From Schoenoplectus triqueter (lineage: Eukaryota > Streptophyta > Magnoliopsida > Poales > Cyperaceae), in contig CAXKVV010000904.1 of the NCBI GenBank assembly GCA_964058805.1, positions 1 through 35,061 on the forward strand: a DNA stretch of 35,061 nucleotides, given 5' to 3'. The notes below the pieces were generated by a model. The model was given only the letters and a program-made list of their open reading frames with translations. It had not been told where the DNA came from and made no database searches. Both the position numbers and the translations under genes were made by a program. Shown piece by piece: positions 20,931 through 34,110 of this stretch (position 1 is the stretch's first letter; each line of letters opens with the position of its first letter).

Positions 20931-21104
20931 GATCTGACGTTCTTTTCAAAAGGCAAGGCACACTTCCTTTGAAACTCATCTATTCTTCTATTTTCATTTT
21001 TCATCTCCTCCTGGAAAAGATCTGACGTTCTACATTTCCGTTTCGTCCCCAATTTGTTTGACATTAGATTTGAATCAGCTTCTGTCTTATTTTCAGAGCA
21101 AGGA

Positions 21105-22273
21105 ATGGAGGGGATGCATAAGAGGATCAAATTATCGGTAAACTTCTCTACCTAATTTTTTTTCAAAATAACGGTAACAAAAATGATCAGATCATTATGC
21201 ATCTCTCCTTGCTAAACAAATGATAATGTGCAATAGCAGGATCAAAATGAAAATATCCATGGGGAAGGGGAAGGAGAAGGAGAAGAGGAAGGCGAAGACT
21301 GCCTGGAGGTGGTAGTTGCATCTGAGGAGATTGAGCTCCAGATCCAGCGAATCCTTGACAAAATCGATTCCTTCACTCAACAGGTACTTCTATCTGCATA
21401 TCTACCTATCTTTCAGATCTGGAACTTCCGTTTTGCAGTTTCATCTGGAATAATAAATAATAAGATCATTAGGCTGTTTGACCTTATTCTGGTACAATTG
21501 GAAACAAGAGTGTAAATGTATATTGGATTTGTCATTTGGTTCATATCTTTACCATTTGAATAATTAAAAAAAAAAGATTCTCACACAGATGTATTGAGCT
21601 CTGAGCTGAATTTAGCTTATATCTTATGCTCCTCGTTTTACAGACTCAATGCCCATTCTTGCTTAATAATCTTTGAAATCTTCAGAGAAAACTTTGTTTA
21701 GGTGCAATTCTTCCTTTAAAGCTTCCCTGTTATGATGTAAGAATTGCATCATGTAGGTGTCTGAAATTCTAGAAGCAGGGAAGGCTCTTTTCAAGGATCT
21801 CAGCAATGAGTTTGAAGAACATCTGATCTCGTTAGTGCTGTTCCTTCTTATCTCAGATCCTTTTTGAAAGGTGTGGGGCAATAAATGTGTAGACTCCAAA
21901 TATATTTAGTCGTTAAAAGAAAACCTCTAATGACCTATGCACCAGAAATTTAGTACTCTATACAGGAGGACTCTGTGCTGTACACAGTATGTTCCAAGAT
22001 ATAATAACAATATATAGACTGACAAAGTAGTTGCTAAAATTATCTAAATTAATAGGTTGCAGTGATTATTAGTAATTATACATGTAAAGCAATTCAAGTT
22101 GTAATTAATTGATGGTTTCAAAAACAAATAATAGAATACATAGAGAGCAGGTAGAGAAATGGGAGAAAGAGATGAAGGAATTACGTGCACATGATTCAGC
22201 AAATGAGGCAGCTCGTTCCCTTCTTCACAATGCTCAGTTCCACCTCTTTCAGAATGTTCGTGAAGATTCTTAA
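21105..22273 (+). CDS. Small acidic, predicted coiled-coil protein of unknown function, four exons
   Basis: Exons I infer: 21105-21137, 21240-21383, 21757-21830 and 22135-22273, all with GT-AG borders and matching phase, giving about 129 residues. The last acceptor could instead be 22144, which only removes Ile-His-Arg. The N-terminus MEGMHKRIKLS has a short basic patch. Residues about 15-31 are a Glu/Gly run (GEGEGEGEEEGED). From about 35 to 115 the protein is Leu/Ile/Glu/Lys-rich with heptad-like spacing (EEIELQIQRILDKIDSF, then ISEI-type and VEKWEKEMKELRAHD), suggesting one or two coiled-coil helices. No signal peptide, membrane segment or catalytic motif is visible. The uninterrupted frame across four short exons argues for a real gene. 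I do not recognise the family; a structural or complex-subunit role is plausible only by composition. Confidence 0.72.
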
Positions 22274-23439
22274 ACACAGTGCTAGTTGTCATTTTCACAA
22301 TACTGCACTTTTACATGTAGCTCACATATGTTTAGGACTTGTGACTTACAAGCACTCTTTAGATTCTTCTATTGTTTATAGTATATTCAGCTATAGAGCT
22401 AATCTGAAATGTCGATCAATGTCATACGGAATTTTGAGGCTTATTATTAAAAGTGTTGATCTGTGAATAAGTGGCAAATAATTCGGTTCTTATTTTTTTT
22501 TTCTTTTTTTTTGCAGCAACCACATTTTACTCTAGATTTTTTTTCTTTTTTACATTTGAAGTGATATATCATACAGGTTTCTTTGAGTGGATACAAACTC
22601 TGTGTTAATTTTAATAGGAAATAAGTATTATGAATGAAGTATCACATTCCTATTCATAAAGCTCATGGTTATTGGCTGAGACTTGCGTAGAAGCTGCCTA
22701 TGTAGGATTTCTCCAGTGTGCATAGTAAATTTATCTTGTCAGTTGGCTCATGCAATCAGGAAGTACTAGTATTGAAGTAATATTAATTGTGCTCTGGATT
22801 TCCCTTAGTTCGTTCCCGGTATCTCATTATTTCTATCTTGTTAGTACATCCATATATTTTCAAACCAGTATTAAATGGCCTAACATATATGTGAACTTAT
22901 TCAGTCTTGGCCCAAAAGCAATATCTATTTTCATAATGTCCTTGGGCAATGAATATCACTTTTTTTTGTCTATTATAACATTTCAGTAATTCAGTTTACT
23001 GGTATTTTGCAATGTAAATAAGGTATTAGAAAAGTTGATCATTTTGTTAGTTTTTAAGTACACTGTACATGTATTAGAATTCTTATATAAAAGTTAATTA
23101 TATGATGACAAAAAAAGTTTGAGTGATCAAACTCAAGAAATATATGAAATTCTACACTGTACTGTCATACAAAATCCTGTGATTTTGTTTTAGTTCATCA
23201 GTTGAGTGCTTCTATTTTGGGTCTTCAATTCATCAAAATGTAAGCTACTTGATTTGTCAGTTCAAATAAATAAAGCATTGAGTTATATTATTTCTTCCAA
23301 ATAATTGTTGGTTTCTTGGATGGGATTCCTGGAATGGAGAGGAAAAATGACTGCCATTCAGCATTTCGGTGTCCCGCTATGCAGCTGGGAACAATTGACC
23401 CAACATTAGGTCTCTAATAAATAATTTATCAATAAAATT
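22274..23439. other. 3' flank of the small gene and intergenic DNA
   Basis: Sequence after the stop is T-rich, with poly-T runs near 22488-22515 and 22535-22550, and codes for nothing convincing. Frames of 79-93 codons here (22185-22466, 22750-22989) are out of phase with the gene or lack any motif. No repeat family is recognised. Confidence 0.45.
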
Positions 23440-23640
23440 AAAAAAGAAACCAAATGAAAAAAACAAATTGAACAAAAGACAAAAAGGAAGCAACCAAAAT
23501 ATATAGGCAACGACAAGGCAGGAAGGTGGGCTCCACCTGTCATAGGCATTCTGATACATTATGTTGATACTGAGATTTGGTAAACGTTCTCTGCTCTCCT
23601 GGTCTACGCTTCTCGCATTTGTTTATGGTGTCGTGTACTG
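23440..23640 (-). pseudogene. Inverted remnant of a GT77 exon 2/intron 2 junction
   Basis: Read on the - strand, 23537-23630 encodes ERLPNLSINIMYQNAYDR, clearly related to ERLLNHLVMVTMDQNAYDR at the end of exon 2 of the GT77-type gene (12392-12451). A GT donor follows at exactly the same codon position. Similarity continues into the intron (shared ttcaatttg/ccaatttg, tttttcatttggtttct). It differs by many substitutions and a lost codon, and no matching exon 3 or exon 1 was found nearby. It is best read as a relic of an old inverted duplicate of the gene about 11 kb upstream, or of a paralogue. It is not functional. Confidence 0.72.
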
Positions 23641-24153
23641 TTGGGAGACCTGAACCCAAGTGTTGTGCTATTAGTTCTTGTGATTGGGTAAGGGTTGCAT
23701 TGAATTAATGGCATGCCATCTCTATATTACTCATAGCAAACATCCTCCAATAACCATGACCTGAAGCTTTTTATGGTCTCTCAATGTTGCGAGTCTACAC
23801 AGCTTTATATATTTCATCCTGATATATGGTATTTTGTATTCTTAGTTCTTTACAGTCTGAATTGTGATGGTGATAAAGGAACTTCTTCTTTTAGATGATA
23901 TGTTCATATAGAGTAGTTGGATGGTAGTTTCATTCATCACCTGTTTTTGCAAAATTCTTTTCTGTCCGATTTTAAATTCCTATCCTCCTAAAATAATTTA
24001 CAAATTTTCCTTTGAATCATGTAAAATTTGCTGAGGCAGATATTTCAAATTAAGTCCAAACTGCCAAAAATTAAACAACCTAAAGTGCTTGGAGGATTGA
24101 ATGTGAATTATGACTGGAATTTAATGGCTTCTCCAACATTCATCCAATCTCTT
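23641..24153. other. Intergenic DNA, nothing recognised
   Basis: AT-rich unique-looking sequence with no exon, repeat or motif that I can support. It might hold further worn parts of the GT77 duplicate, but none could be aligned by eye. Confidence 0.4.
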
Positions 24154-24506
24154 GAACCTCACTTTGCACTTCTGTTGACTAATCTCTCTATCTCACCCCC
24201 CCCCCCCTCTTCCATTATCTCTATTTTTCTTTGATTAGTAAAGCCATCAATGACTGTTACAGTCTTGTAAAATGCTAAAATTCTAATCTGGTATATATCA
24301 TAGATCCATGTTCATATTACAGAGATGTGCAAAATTGTATACCCTCCACTGTATCTTTTCAAAGGTCTGAGGCATTTTTCTGAACTATGCAGAAGACGGG
24401 GAAAACATATTCACATCACATGCTAATTAAAATTCATATTTATATTTTTTTTGAACGTCCAAAGTGAGATAGAGAGATTAGTCAACAGAAGTGCAAAGTG
24501 AGGTTC
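24154..24506. repeat. 43-bp perfect inverted repeat with flanking 23-bp direct repeat
   Basis: 24154-24196 (gaacctcactttgcac ... tctctatctcac) recurs as an exact reverse complement at 24464-24506. The second copy sits between two copies of tttatattttttttgaacgtcc, at about 24439-24460 and 24511-24532. An 11-base C run (24196-24206) directly follows the first copy. The arrangement looks like insertion of a locally copied inverted segment with duplication of the target edge, as in template-switching repair. Confidence 0.88.
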
Positions 24507-24575
24507 TTTTATTTATATTTTTTTTGAACGTCCATGACAATATTTCTCCTTTTTTTTGTTGTTTGTAAGCTGCAG

Positions 24576-26087
24576 CACAAAGCATAATTAAAATTCATTA
24601 AAAAGTATTGTTTAAGCAAGTTGTCTGAGTTTATCATAATTTTTTATTACGTAACTATGCATAATTGATGAAAATTAATATAAATAATTCACATTATGTC
24701 TAATATAAAGTTTTTCAATTAGTATTTCGATATGAACATTTTTAGATGCTATTTTTGCGTAAAATTTTATTCATATGCATTACAAATTATTGTTTCCACA
24801 TGTTGTTTTGAGATTTTTATTATTTCTGACCTTATAAGTACACATAAATTAATGAAAATCTATTATAAGATTTTTTTAGGACACTAATTTTGCACAAATT
24901 AATTGGAACGCGTTAAAAACTGTTGTTTAAACGGGTTGCTTGAGTTTTTCATCATTTTTTTATCACATAACTACGCATGAATTCATAAAAATTAGTATAA
25001 ATATCTCTACTTATGTCTATTATAAGATTTTTCAATTAATATTTTGATATGAATATTCTACGATACTAATTTATCATCAAACTTAATTTTGATGCATTAC
25101 AAGTTGTTGTTTAAACAAGTTGTTTGACTTTTTCATCATTTTTGGTCACATAACTACATATAAAATCTTGACAATTAATATAAATACTCATAGCTACATA
25201 TAAACAAGTTTTATTATGATCTCATAACTACATATAAACAAGTTTTATTTTTGCACAAAACTCAAATAAAAATACTAAAAACTGTTGTTTAAATAGGTTG
25301 TTTGTGTTTTCAATAATTTTTTGCCACACAACTACGCATAAATTTGTGCAAATTAATATAAATACTCTAAATTATATCTATTATAAAATTTTCTAACTAA
25401 TACATTAATATGAAAATTGTACGACACTAGTTTTGCATAAAACATAATTAGAATGCAATAGAAACTGCCGTTTAAAAAACTTGTTCGAGGTTTTCATAAT
25501 TTTTTTCCGCATAACATTAAATAAATTCATGCAAATTAATATATATACTAAATTATGTCTATTTTAAGAGTTCCAAATAAGATTTCGATATGAACGTTCT
25601 ACTACACTATTTTTGTAAAACATAATTCGGGTGCATTACAAACTACGATATAAATAAGTTTTTTGACTTTTTCATCAGTTCGGAACTCATAACCAGGCAT
25701 AAATTCATGAAAATTAATATAAATACTCCAAATTATGTGTGCAATAATATTTTTCAACTGATACATCAATATAAATATCCTCCGATACTAAATTCGCATA
25801 AAAGATAATTAGAATTCCATGAAAACAACTTTCTAAACAAGTTATTTGAGCTTTTCATAATTTCCGGCCACATAGCTACGCATAAGTTCGTGAAAACTAA
25901 TATTTGACGAAACTTAATTTTCACGCAATACAAACTGTTGTTTAAACAAATTGTTTGAAATTTCATCATTTTTGGCCTCATAACTGGACATAAATTCATG
26001 AAAACTTATATAAATAATCATAATGATGTCCATTGTTTGATTTTGAAATTAACATTTCGATATGAACAGTTTACGACACTAATTTTA
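24576..26087 (+). repeat. Satellite B edge copy: shortened and diverged higher-order unit (1,512 bp)
   Basis: Monomers follow the same order as the full units but about 430-440 bp (two monomers and part of a third) are missing at about 25905. The join is taatattt, where the two ends share a short run. About 60 bp are also missing near 24870 and a local 34-bp-period duplication is present at 25194-25249. Divergence from the later units is much higher than among them. Confidence 0.8.
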
Positions 26088-28092
26088 CACAAAGCATAAT
26101 TAAAATTCACTAAAAACTACTGTTTAAGCAAGTTGTTTGAGTTTATCATAATTTTTGGCCACGTAACTATGCATAAATTGATAAAAATTAATATAAATAC
26201 TCCACATTATGTCTATTATATGATTTTTCAATTAGCATTTCCGTATGAACATTCTTAGATGCTATTTTTGTATAAAACTTTGTTCAGATGCGTTATAAAC
26301 TACTGTTTCATCATGTTGTTTTGAGATTTCCATCATTTCTGACCTCATAAGTACACATAAATTCATGAAAATCCATAAAAGACTCATAATTATCTCTATT
26401 ATAAGATTTGCCAGCTAATATGTCGGTATGAATATTCCACCACACTAATTTTGCACAAATTAATAAGAACGCATAAAAAAAAAACTGTTTTTTAAACGAG
26501 CCGTTTGAGTTTTTTCATCATTTTTTGCCACAAAACTACGAATAAATTCGTGAAAATTAGTATAAATACCCCTAATTATGTCTATTGTGAGATTTTTCAA
26601 TTAACATTTTGATATGAATATTCTACGGCGCTAATTTCTCTTCAAACTTAATTTTGATGCATTACAATCTGCTGTTTAATCAAGTTGTTTGGGTTTTTCA
26701 TCATTTTTGGACTCATAACTGCATATAAATTCTTGACAATTCATATAAATACTCATAGTTACGTCTATTATAAAAAATTTTAACTGATAAATCAAATATG
26801 AACATTCTACTATACTAATTTTGCACGAAACTCAAATAAAATGTACTAAAAATCGCTGTTTAAACAGGTTGTTTGCGTTTTCAATAATTTTTTGCCACAC
26901 AACTACGCATAAATTCGTGCAAATTAATATAAATAATCCAAATTATATCTATTATAAGATTTTCTAACTAATACATTAGCATGACACTAGTTTTGCATAA
27001 AACATAAATGGAATGCATTAAAAACAGACGTTTAAACAAGTCGTTCGAGGTTTTCATAATTTTTTGCCGCATAACTTTGAATAAATTCGTGCAAATTAAT
27101 ATAAATACTCTAAATTATGTCTATTTTAAGAGCTCCGATTAATATTTCGATATGAACGTTCTACGACGCTATTTTCGTGCAGGACATAATTCGGGTGCAT
27201 TACAAACTACGGTTTAAATAAGTTTTTTGACTTTTTCATCAGTTCGGAACTCATAACCAAGCATAAATTCGTGCAAATTAATACAAATACTCCAAATTAT
27301 GTGTGCAATAATATTTTCCAACCGATACATCAATATAAATATCCTCCGACACTAAATTCGCACAAAACATAATTAGAATTCACTGAAAACAGCTTTCTAA
27401 ACAAGTTATTTGAGCTTTTCATAATTTCCGGCCACATAGCTTCGCATAAGTTTGTGAAAATTAATACAAATACTCATCGTTATGTGTATAATAAGATTTT
27501 CTAATTAATAAATCATTTTATATATTCTACGACACCAATTTTTCAAAAAACATAATTTGGATGCATTACAAACTGCTGTTTAAACAAGTTGTTTGGGTTT
27601 TTCGTCACTTTTTGCCTCATACCTGCGCATAAATTCGTTCAAATTAATATAGATACTACAAATTATGTCTACTATAATATATTTGAATCCACACATCAAT
27701 ATAAATATTCTACGACACTAAATTTTCACGGAACATAATTAGAATGAATTAAAACCTGCTGTTTAAGCAAGTTGTTTGAGTTTTTCATCATTTTTGGCCT
27801 CATAACCACACATAAATTCGTGCAAATAAATATAGACGTTCTCAATTATGTCTATTATAAGATTTTCCAATCAATACATCAATACGGATATTCCCCCACG
27901 CCAATATTTTACGAAACTTAATTTTCATGCAATACAAACTGTTGTTTAAACAAATTGTTTGAGTTTATCATCATTTTTGGCCTCGTAACTGCAAATAAAT
28001 TCATGAAAACTTACATAAATAATCATAATGATGTCCATTGTTTGATTTTGAAATTAACATTTCGATATGAACAGTTTACGACACTAATTTTA
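26088..28092 (+). repeat. Higher-order repeat unit 1 (2,005 bp, 11 monomers)
   Basis: Anchored on cacaaagcataatt at 26088. It contains eleven monomers and is slightly diverged from unit 2, mainly in its first 800 bp. Confidence 0.9.
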
Positions 28093-30098
28093 CACAAAGC
28101 ATAATTAGAATTCACTAAAAACTGCTGTTTAAGCAAGTTGTTTGAGTTTGTCATGATTTTTGGCCACGTAACTATGCATAAATTGATGAAAATTAATAGA
28201 AATACTCCACATTATGTCTATTATATGATTTTTCAATTAGCATTTCCATATGAACATTCTTAGATGCTATTTTTGTATAAATCTTTGTTCAGATGCATTA
28301 CAAACTACTGTTTCATCATGTTGTTTTGAGATTTCCATCATTTCTGACCTCATAAGTACACATAAATTTCATGAAAATCCATAAAAGAACTCATAATTAT
28401 CTCTATTATAAGATTTGCCAGCTAATATGTCGGTATGAATATTCCACCACACTAATTTTGCACAAATTAATAAGAACGCATAAAAAAAAACTGTTTTTTA
28501 AACGAGCCGTTTGAGTTTTTTCATCATTTTTTGCCACAAAACTACGAATAAATTCGTGAAGATTAGTATAAATACCCCTAATTATGTCTATTGTGAGATT
28601 TTTCAATTAACATTTTGATATGAATATTCTACGGCGCTAATTTCTCTTCAAACTTAATTTTGATGCATTACAATCTGCTGTTTAAGCAAGTTGTTTGGGT
28701 TTTTCATCATTTTTGGACTCATAACTGCATATAAATTCTTGACAATTCATATAAATACTCATAGTTACGTCTATTATAAAAAATTTTAACTGATAAATCA
28801 AATATGAACATTCTACTATACTAATTTTGCACGAAACTCAAATAAAATGTACTAAAAACCGCTGTTTAAACAGGTTGTTTGCGTTTTCAATAATTTTTTG
28901 CCACACAACTACGCATAAATTCGTGCAAATTAATATAAATAATCCAAATTATATCTATTATAAGATTTTCTAACTAATACATTAACATGACACTAGTTTT
29001 GCATAAAACATAAATGGAATGCATTAAAAACAGACGTTTAAACAAGTCGTTCGAGGTTTTCATAATTTTTTGCCGCATAACTTTGAATAAATTCGTGCAA
29101 ATTAAGATAAATACTCTAAATTATGTCTATTTTAAGAGCTCCGATTAATATTTCGATATGAACGTTCTACGACGCTATTTTCGTGCAGGACATAATTCGG
29201 GTGCATTACAAACTACGGTTTAAATAAGTTTTTTGACTTTTTCATCAGTTCGGAACTCATAACCAAGCATAAATTCGTGCAAATTAATACAAATACTCCA
29301 AATTATGTGTGCAATAATATTTTCCAACCGATACATCAATATAAATATCCTCCGACACTAAATTCGCACAAAACATAATTAGAATTCACTGAAAACAGCT
29401 TTCTAAACAAGTTATTTGAGCTTTTCATAATTTCCGGCCACATAGCTTCGCATAAGTTTGTGAAAATTAATACAAATACTCATCGTTATGTGTATAATAA
29501 GATTTTCTAATTAATAAATCATTTTATATATTCTACGACACCAATTTTTCAAAAAACATAATTTGGATGCATTACAAACTGCTGTTTAAACAAGTTGTTT
29601 GGGTTTTTCGTCACTTTTTGCCTCATACCTGCGCATAAATTCGTTCAAATTAATATAGATACTACAAATTATGTCTACTATAATATATTTGAATCCACAC
29701 ATCAATATAAATATTCTACGACACTAAATTTTCACGGAACATAATTAGAATGAATTAAAACCTGCTGTTTAAGCAAGTTGTTTGAGTTTTTCATCATTTT
29801 TGGCCTCATAACCACACATAAATTCGTGCAAATAAATATAGACGTTCTCAATTATGTCTATTATAAGATTTTCAAATCAATACATCAATACGGATATTCC
29901 CCCACGCCAATATTTTACGAAACTTAATTTTCATGCAATACAAACTGTTGTTTAAACAAATTGTTTGAGTTTATCATCATTTTTGGCCTCGTAACTGCAA
30001 ATAAATTCATGAAAACTTACATAAATAATCATAATGATGTCCATTGTTTGATTTTGAAATTAACATTTCGATATGAACAGTTTACGACACTAATTTTA
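28093..30098 (+). repeat. Higher-order repeat unit 2 (2,006 bp, 11 monomers)
   Basis: Anchored on the same cacaaagcataatt at 28093. Monomer starts fall near 28125, 28308, 28490, 28677, 28860, 29033, 29216, 29397, 29580, 29765 and 29947. Confidence 0.93.
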
Positions 30099-32104
30099 CA
30101 CAAAGCATAATTAGAATTCACTAAAAACTGCTGTTTAAGCAAGTTGTTTGAGTTTGTCATGATTTTTGGCCACGTAACTATGCATAAATTGATGAAAATT
30201 AATAGAAATACTCCACATTATGTCTATTATATGATTTTTCAATTAGCATTTCCATATGAACATTCTTAGATGCTATTTTTGTATAAATCTTTGTTCAGAT
30301 GCATTACAAACTACTGTTTCATCATGTTGTTTTGAGATTTCCATCATTTCTGACCTCATAAGTACACATAAATTTCATGAAAATCCATAAAAGAACTCAT
30401 AATTATCTCTATTATAAGATTTGCCAGCTAATATGTCGGTATGAATATTCCACCACACTAATTTTGCACAAATTAATAAGAACGCATAAAAAAAACTGTT
30501 TTTTAAACGAGCCGTTTGAGTTTTTTTCATCATTTTTTGCCACAAAACTACGAATAAATTCGTGAAAATTAGTATAAATACCCCTAATTATGTCTATTGT
30601 GAGATTTTTCAATTAACATTTTGATATGAATATTCTACGGCGCTAATTTCTCTTCAAACTTAATTTTGATGCATTACAATCTGCTGTTTAAGCAAGTTGT
30701 TTGGGTTTTTCATCATTTTTGGACTCATAACTGCATATAAATTCTTGACAATTCATATAAATACTCATAGTTACGTCTATTATAAAAAATTTTAACTGAT
30801 AAATCAAATATGAACATTCTACTATTCTAATTTTGCACGAAACTCAAATAAAATGTACTAAAAACCGCTGTTTAAACAGGTTGTTTGCGTTTTCAATAAT
30901 TTTTTGCCACACAACTACGCATAAATTCGTGCAAATTAATATAAATAATCCAAATTATATCTATTATAAGATTTTCTAACTAATACATTAACATGACACT
31001 AGTTTTGCATAAAACATAAATGGAATGCATTAAAAACAGACGTTTAAACAAGTCGTTCGAGGTTTTCATAATTTTTTGCCGCATAACTTTGAATAAATTC
31101 GTGCAAATTAAGATAAATACTCTAAATTATGTCTATTTTAAGAGCTCCGATTAATATTTCGATATGAACGTTCTACGACGCTATTTTCGTGCAGGACATA
31201 ATTCGGGTGCATTACAAACTACGGTTTAAATAAGTTTTTTGACTTTTTCATCAGTTCGGAACTCATAACCAAGCATAAATTCGTGCAAATTAATACAAAT
31301 ACTCCAAATTATGTGTGCAATAATATTTTCCAACCGATACATCAATATAAATATCCTCCGACACTAAATTCGCACAAAACATAATTAGAATTCACTGAAA
31401 ACAGCTTTCTAAACAAGTTATTTGAGCTTTTCATAATTTCCGGCCACATAGCTTCGCATAAGTTTGTGAAAATTAATACAAATACTCATCGTTATGTGTA
31501 TAATAAGATTTTCTAATTAATAAATCATTTTATATATTCTACGACACCAATTTTTCAAAAAACATAATTTGGATGCATTACAAACTGCTGTTTAAACAAG
31601 TTGTTTGGGTTTTTCGTCACTTTTTGCCTCATACCTGCGCATAAATTCGTTCAAATTAATATAGATACTACAAATTATGTCTACTATAATATATTTCAAT
31701 CCACACATCAATATAAATATTCTACGACACTAAATTTTCACGGAACATAATTAGAATGAATTAAAACCTGCTGTTTAAGCAAGTTGTTTGAGTTTTTCAT
31801 CATTTTTGGCCTCATAACCACACATAAATTCGTGCAAATAAATATAGACGTTCTCAATTATGTCTATTATAAGATTTTCCAATCAATACATCAATACGGA
31901 TATTCCCCCACGCCAATATTTTACGAAACTTAATTTTCATGCAATACAAACTGTTGTTTAAACAAATTGTTTGAGTTTATCATCATTTTTGGCCTCGTAA
32001 CTGCAAATAAATTCATGAAAACTTACATAAATAATCATAATGATGTCCATTGTTTGATTTTGAAATTAACATTTCGATATGAACAGTTTACGACACTAAT
32101 TTTA
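30099..32104 (+). repeat. Higher-order repeat unit 3 (2,006 bp)
   Basis: Nearly identical to unit 2. The few differences seen include T at 30826 and C at 31697. Confidence 0.93.
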
Positions 32105-34110
32105 CACAAAGCATAATTAGAATTCACTAAAAACTGCTGTTTAAGCAAGTTGTTTGAGTTTGTCATGATTTTTGGCCACGTAACTATGCATAAATTGATG
32201 AAAATTAATAGAAATACTCCACATTATGTCTATTATATGATTTTTCAATTAGCATTTCCATATGAACATTCTTAGATGCTATTTTTGTATAAATCTTTGT
32301 TCAGATGCATTACAAACTACTGTTTCATCATGTTGTTTTGAGATTTCCATCATTTCTGACCTCATAAGTACACATAAATTTCATGAAAATCCATAAAAGA
32401 ACTCATAATTATCTCTATTATAAGATTTGCCAGCTAATATGTCGGTATGAATATTCCACCACACTAATTTTGCACAAATTAATAAGAACGCATAAAAAAA
32501 ACTGTTTTTTAAACGAGCCGTTTGAGTTTTTTTCATCATTTTTTGCCACAAAACTACGAATAAATTCGTGAAAATTAGTATAAATACCCCTAATTATGTC
32601 TATTGTGAGATTTTTCAATTAACATTTTGATATGAATATTCTACGGCGCTAATTTCTCTTCAAACTTAATTTTGATGCATTACAATCTGCTGTTTAAGCA
32701 AGTTGTTTGGGTTTTTCATCATTTTTGGACTCATAACTGCATATAAATTCTTGACAATTCATATAAATACTCATAGTTACGTCTATTATAAAAAATTTTA
32801 ACTGATAAATCAAATATGAACATTCTACTATTCTAATTTTGCACGAAACTCAAATAAAATGTACTAAAAACCGCTGTTTAAACAGGTTGTTTGCGTTTTC
32901 AATAATTTTTTGCCACACAACTACGCATAAATTCGTGCAAATTAATATAAATAATCCAAATTATATCTATTATAAGATTTTCTAACTAATACATTAACAT
33001 GACACTAGTTTTGCATAAAACATAAATGGAATGCATTAAAAACAGACGTTTAAACAAGTCGTTCGAGGTTTTCATAATTTTTTGCCGCATAACTTTGAAT
33101 AAATTCGTGCAAATTAAGATAAATACTCTAAATTATGTCTATTTTAAGAGCTCCGATTAATATTTCGATATGAACGTTCTACGACGCTATTTTCGTGCAG
33201 GACATAATTCGGGTGCATTACAAACTACGGTTTAAATAAGTTTTTTGACTTTTTCATCAGTTCGGAACTCATAACCAAGCATAAATTCGTGCAAATTAAT
33301 ACAAATACTCCAAATTATGTGTGCAATAATATTTTCCAACCGATACATCAATATAAATATCCTCCGACACTAAATTCGCACAAAACATAATTAGAATTCA
33401 CTGAAAACAGCTTTCTAAACAAGTTATTTGAGCTTTTCATAATTTCCGGCCACATAGCTTCGCATAAGTTTGTGAAAATTAATACAAATACTCATCGTTA
33501 TGTGTATAATAAGATTTTCTAATTAATAAATCATTTTATATATTCTACGACACCAATTTTTCAAAAAACATAATTTGGATGCATTACAAACTGCTGTTTA
33601 AACAAGTTGTTTGGGTTTTTCGTCACTTTTTGCCTCATACCTGCGCATAAATTCGTTCAAATTAATATAGATACTACAAATTATGTCTACTATAATATAT
33701 TTGAATCCACACATCAATATAAATATTCTACGACACTAAATTTTCACGGAACATAATTAGAATGAATTAAAACCTGCTGTTTAAGCAAGTTGTTTGAGTT
33801 TTTCATCATTTTTGGCCTCATAACCACACATAAATTCGTGCAAATAAATATAGACGTTCTCAATTATGTCTATTATAAGATTTTCAAATCAATACATCAA
33901 TACGGATATTCCCCCACGCCAATATTTTACGAAACTTAATTTTCATGCAATACAAACTGTTGTTTAAACAAATTGTTTGAGTTTATCATCATTTTTGGCC
34001 TCGTAACTGCAAATAAATTCATGAAAACTTACATAAATAATCATAATGATGTCCATTGTTTGATTTTGAAATTAACATTTCGATATGAACAGTTTACGAC
34101 ACTAATTTTA
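32105..34110 (+). repeat. Higher-order repeat unit 4 (2,006 bp)
   Basis: Nearly identical to units 2 and 3. It shares T at 32832 with unit 3 but A at 33886 with unit 2. Confidence 0.93.

Noticed and set aside
23377..23559. 60-codon - strand frame beginning MYQNAYDR
   Set aside because: Only its first codons are exon-like; the rest reads through the intron 2 relic. Treated as a pseudogene fragment instead.
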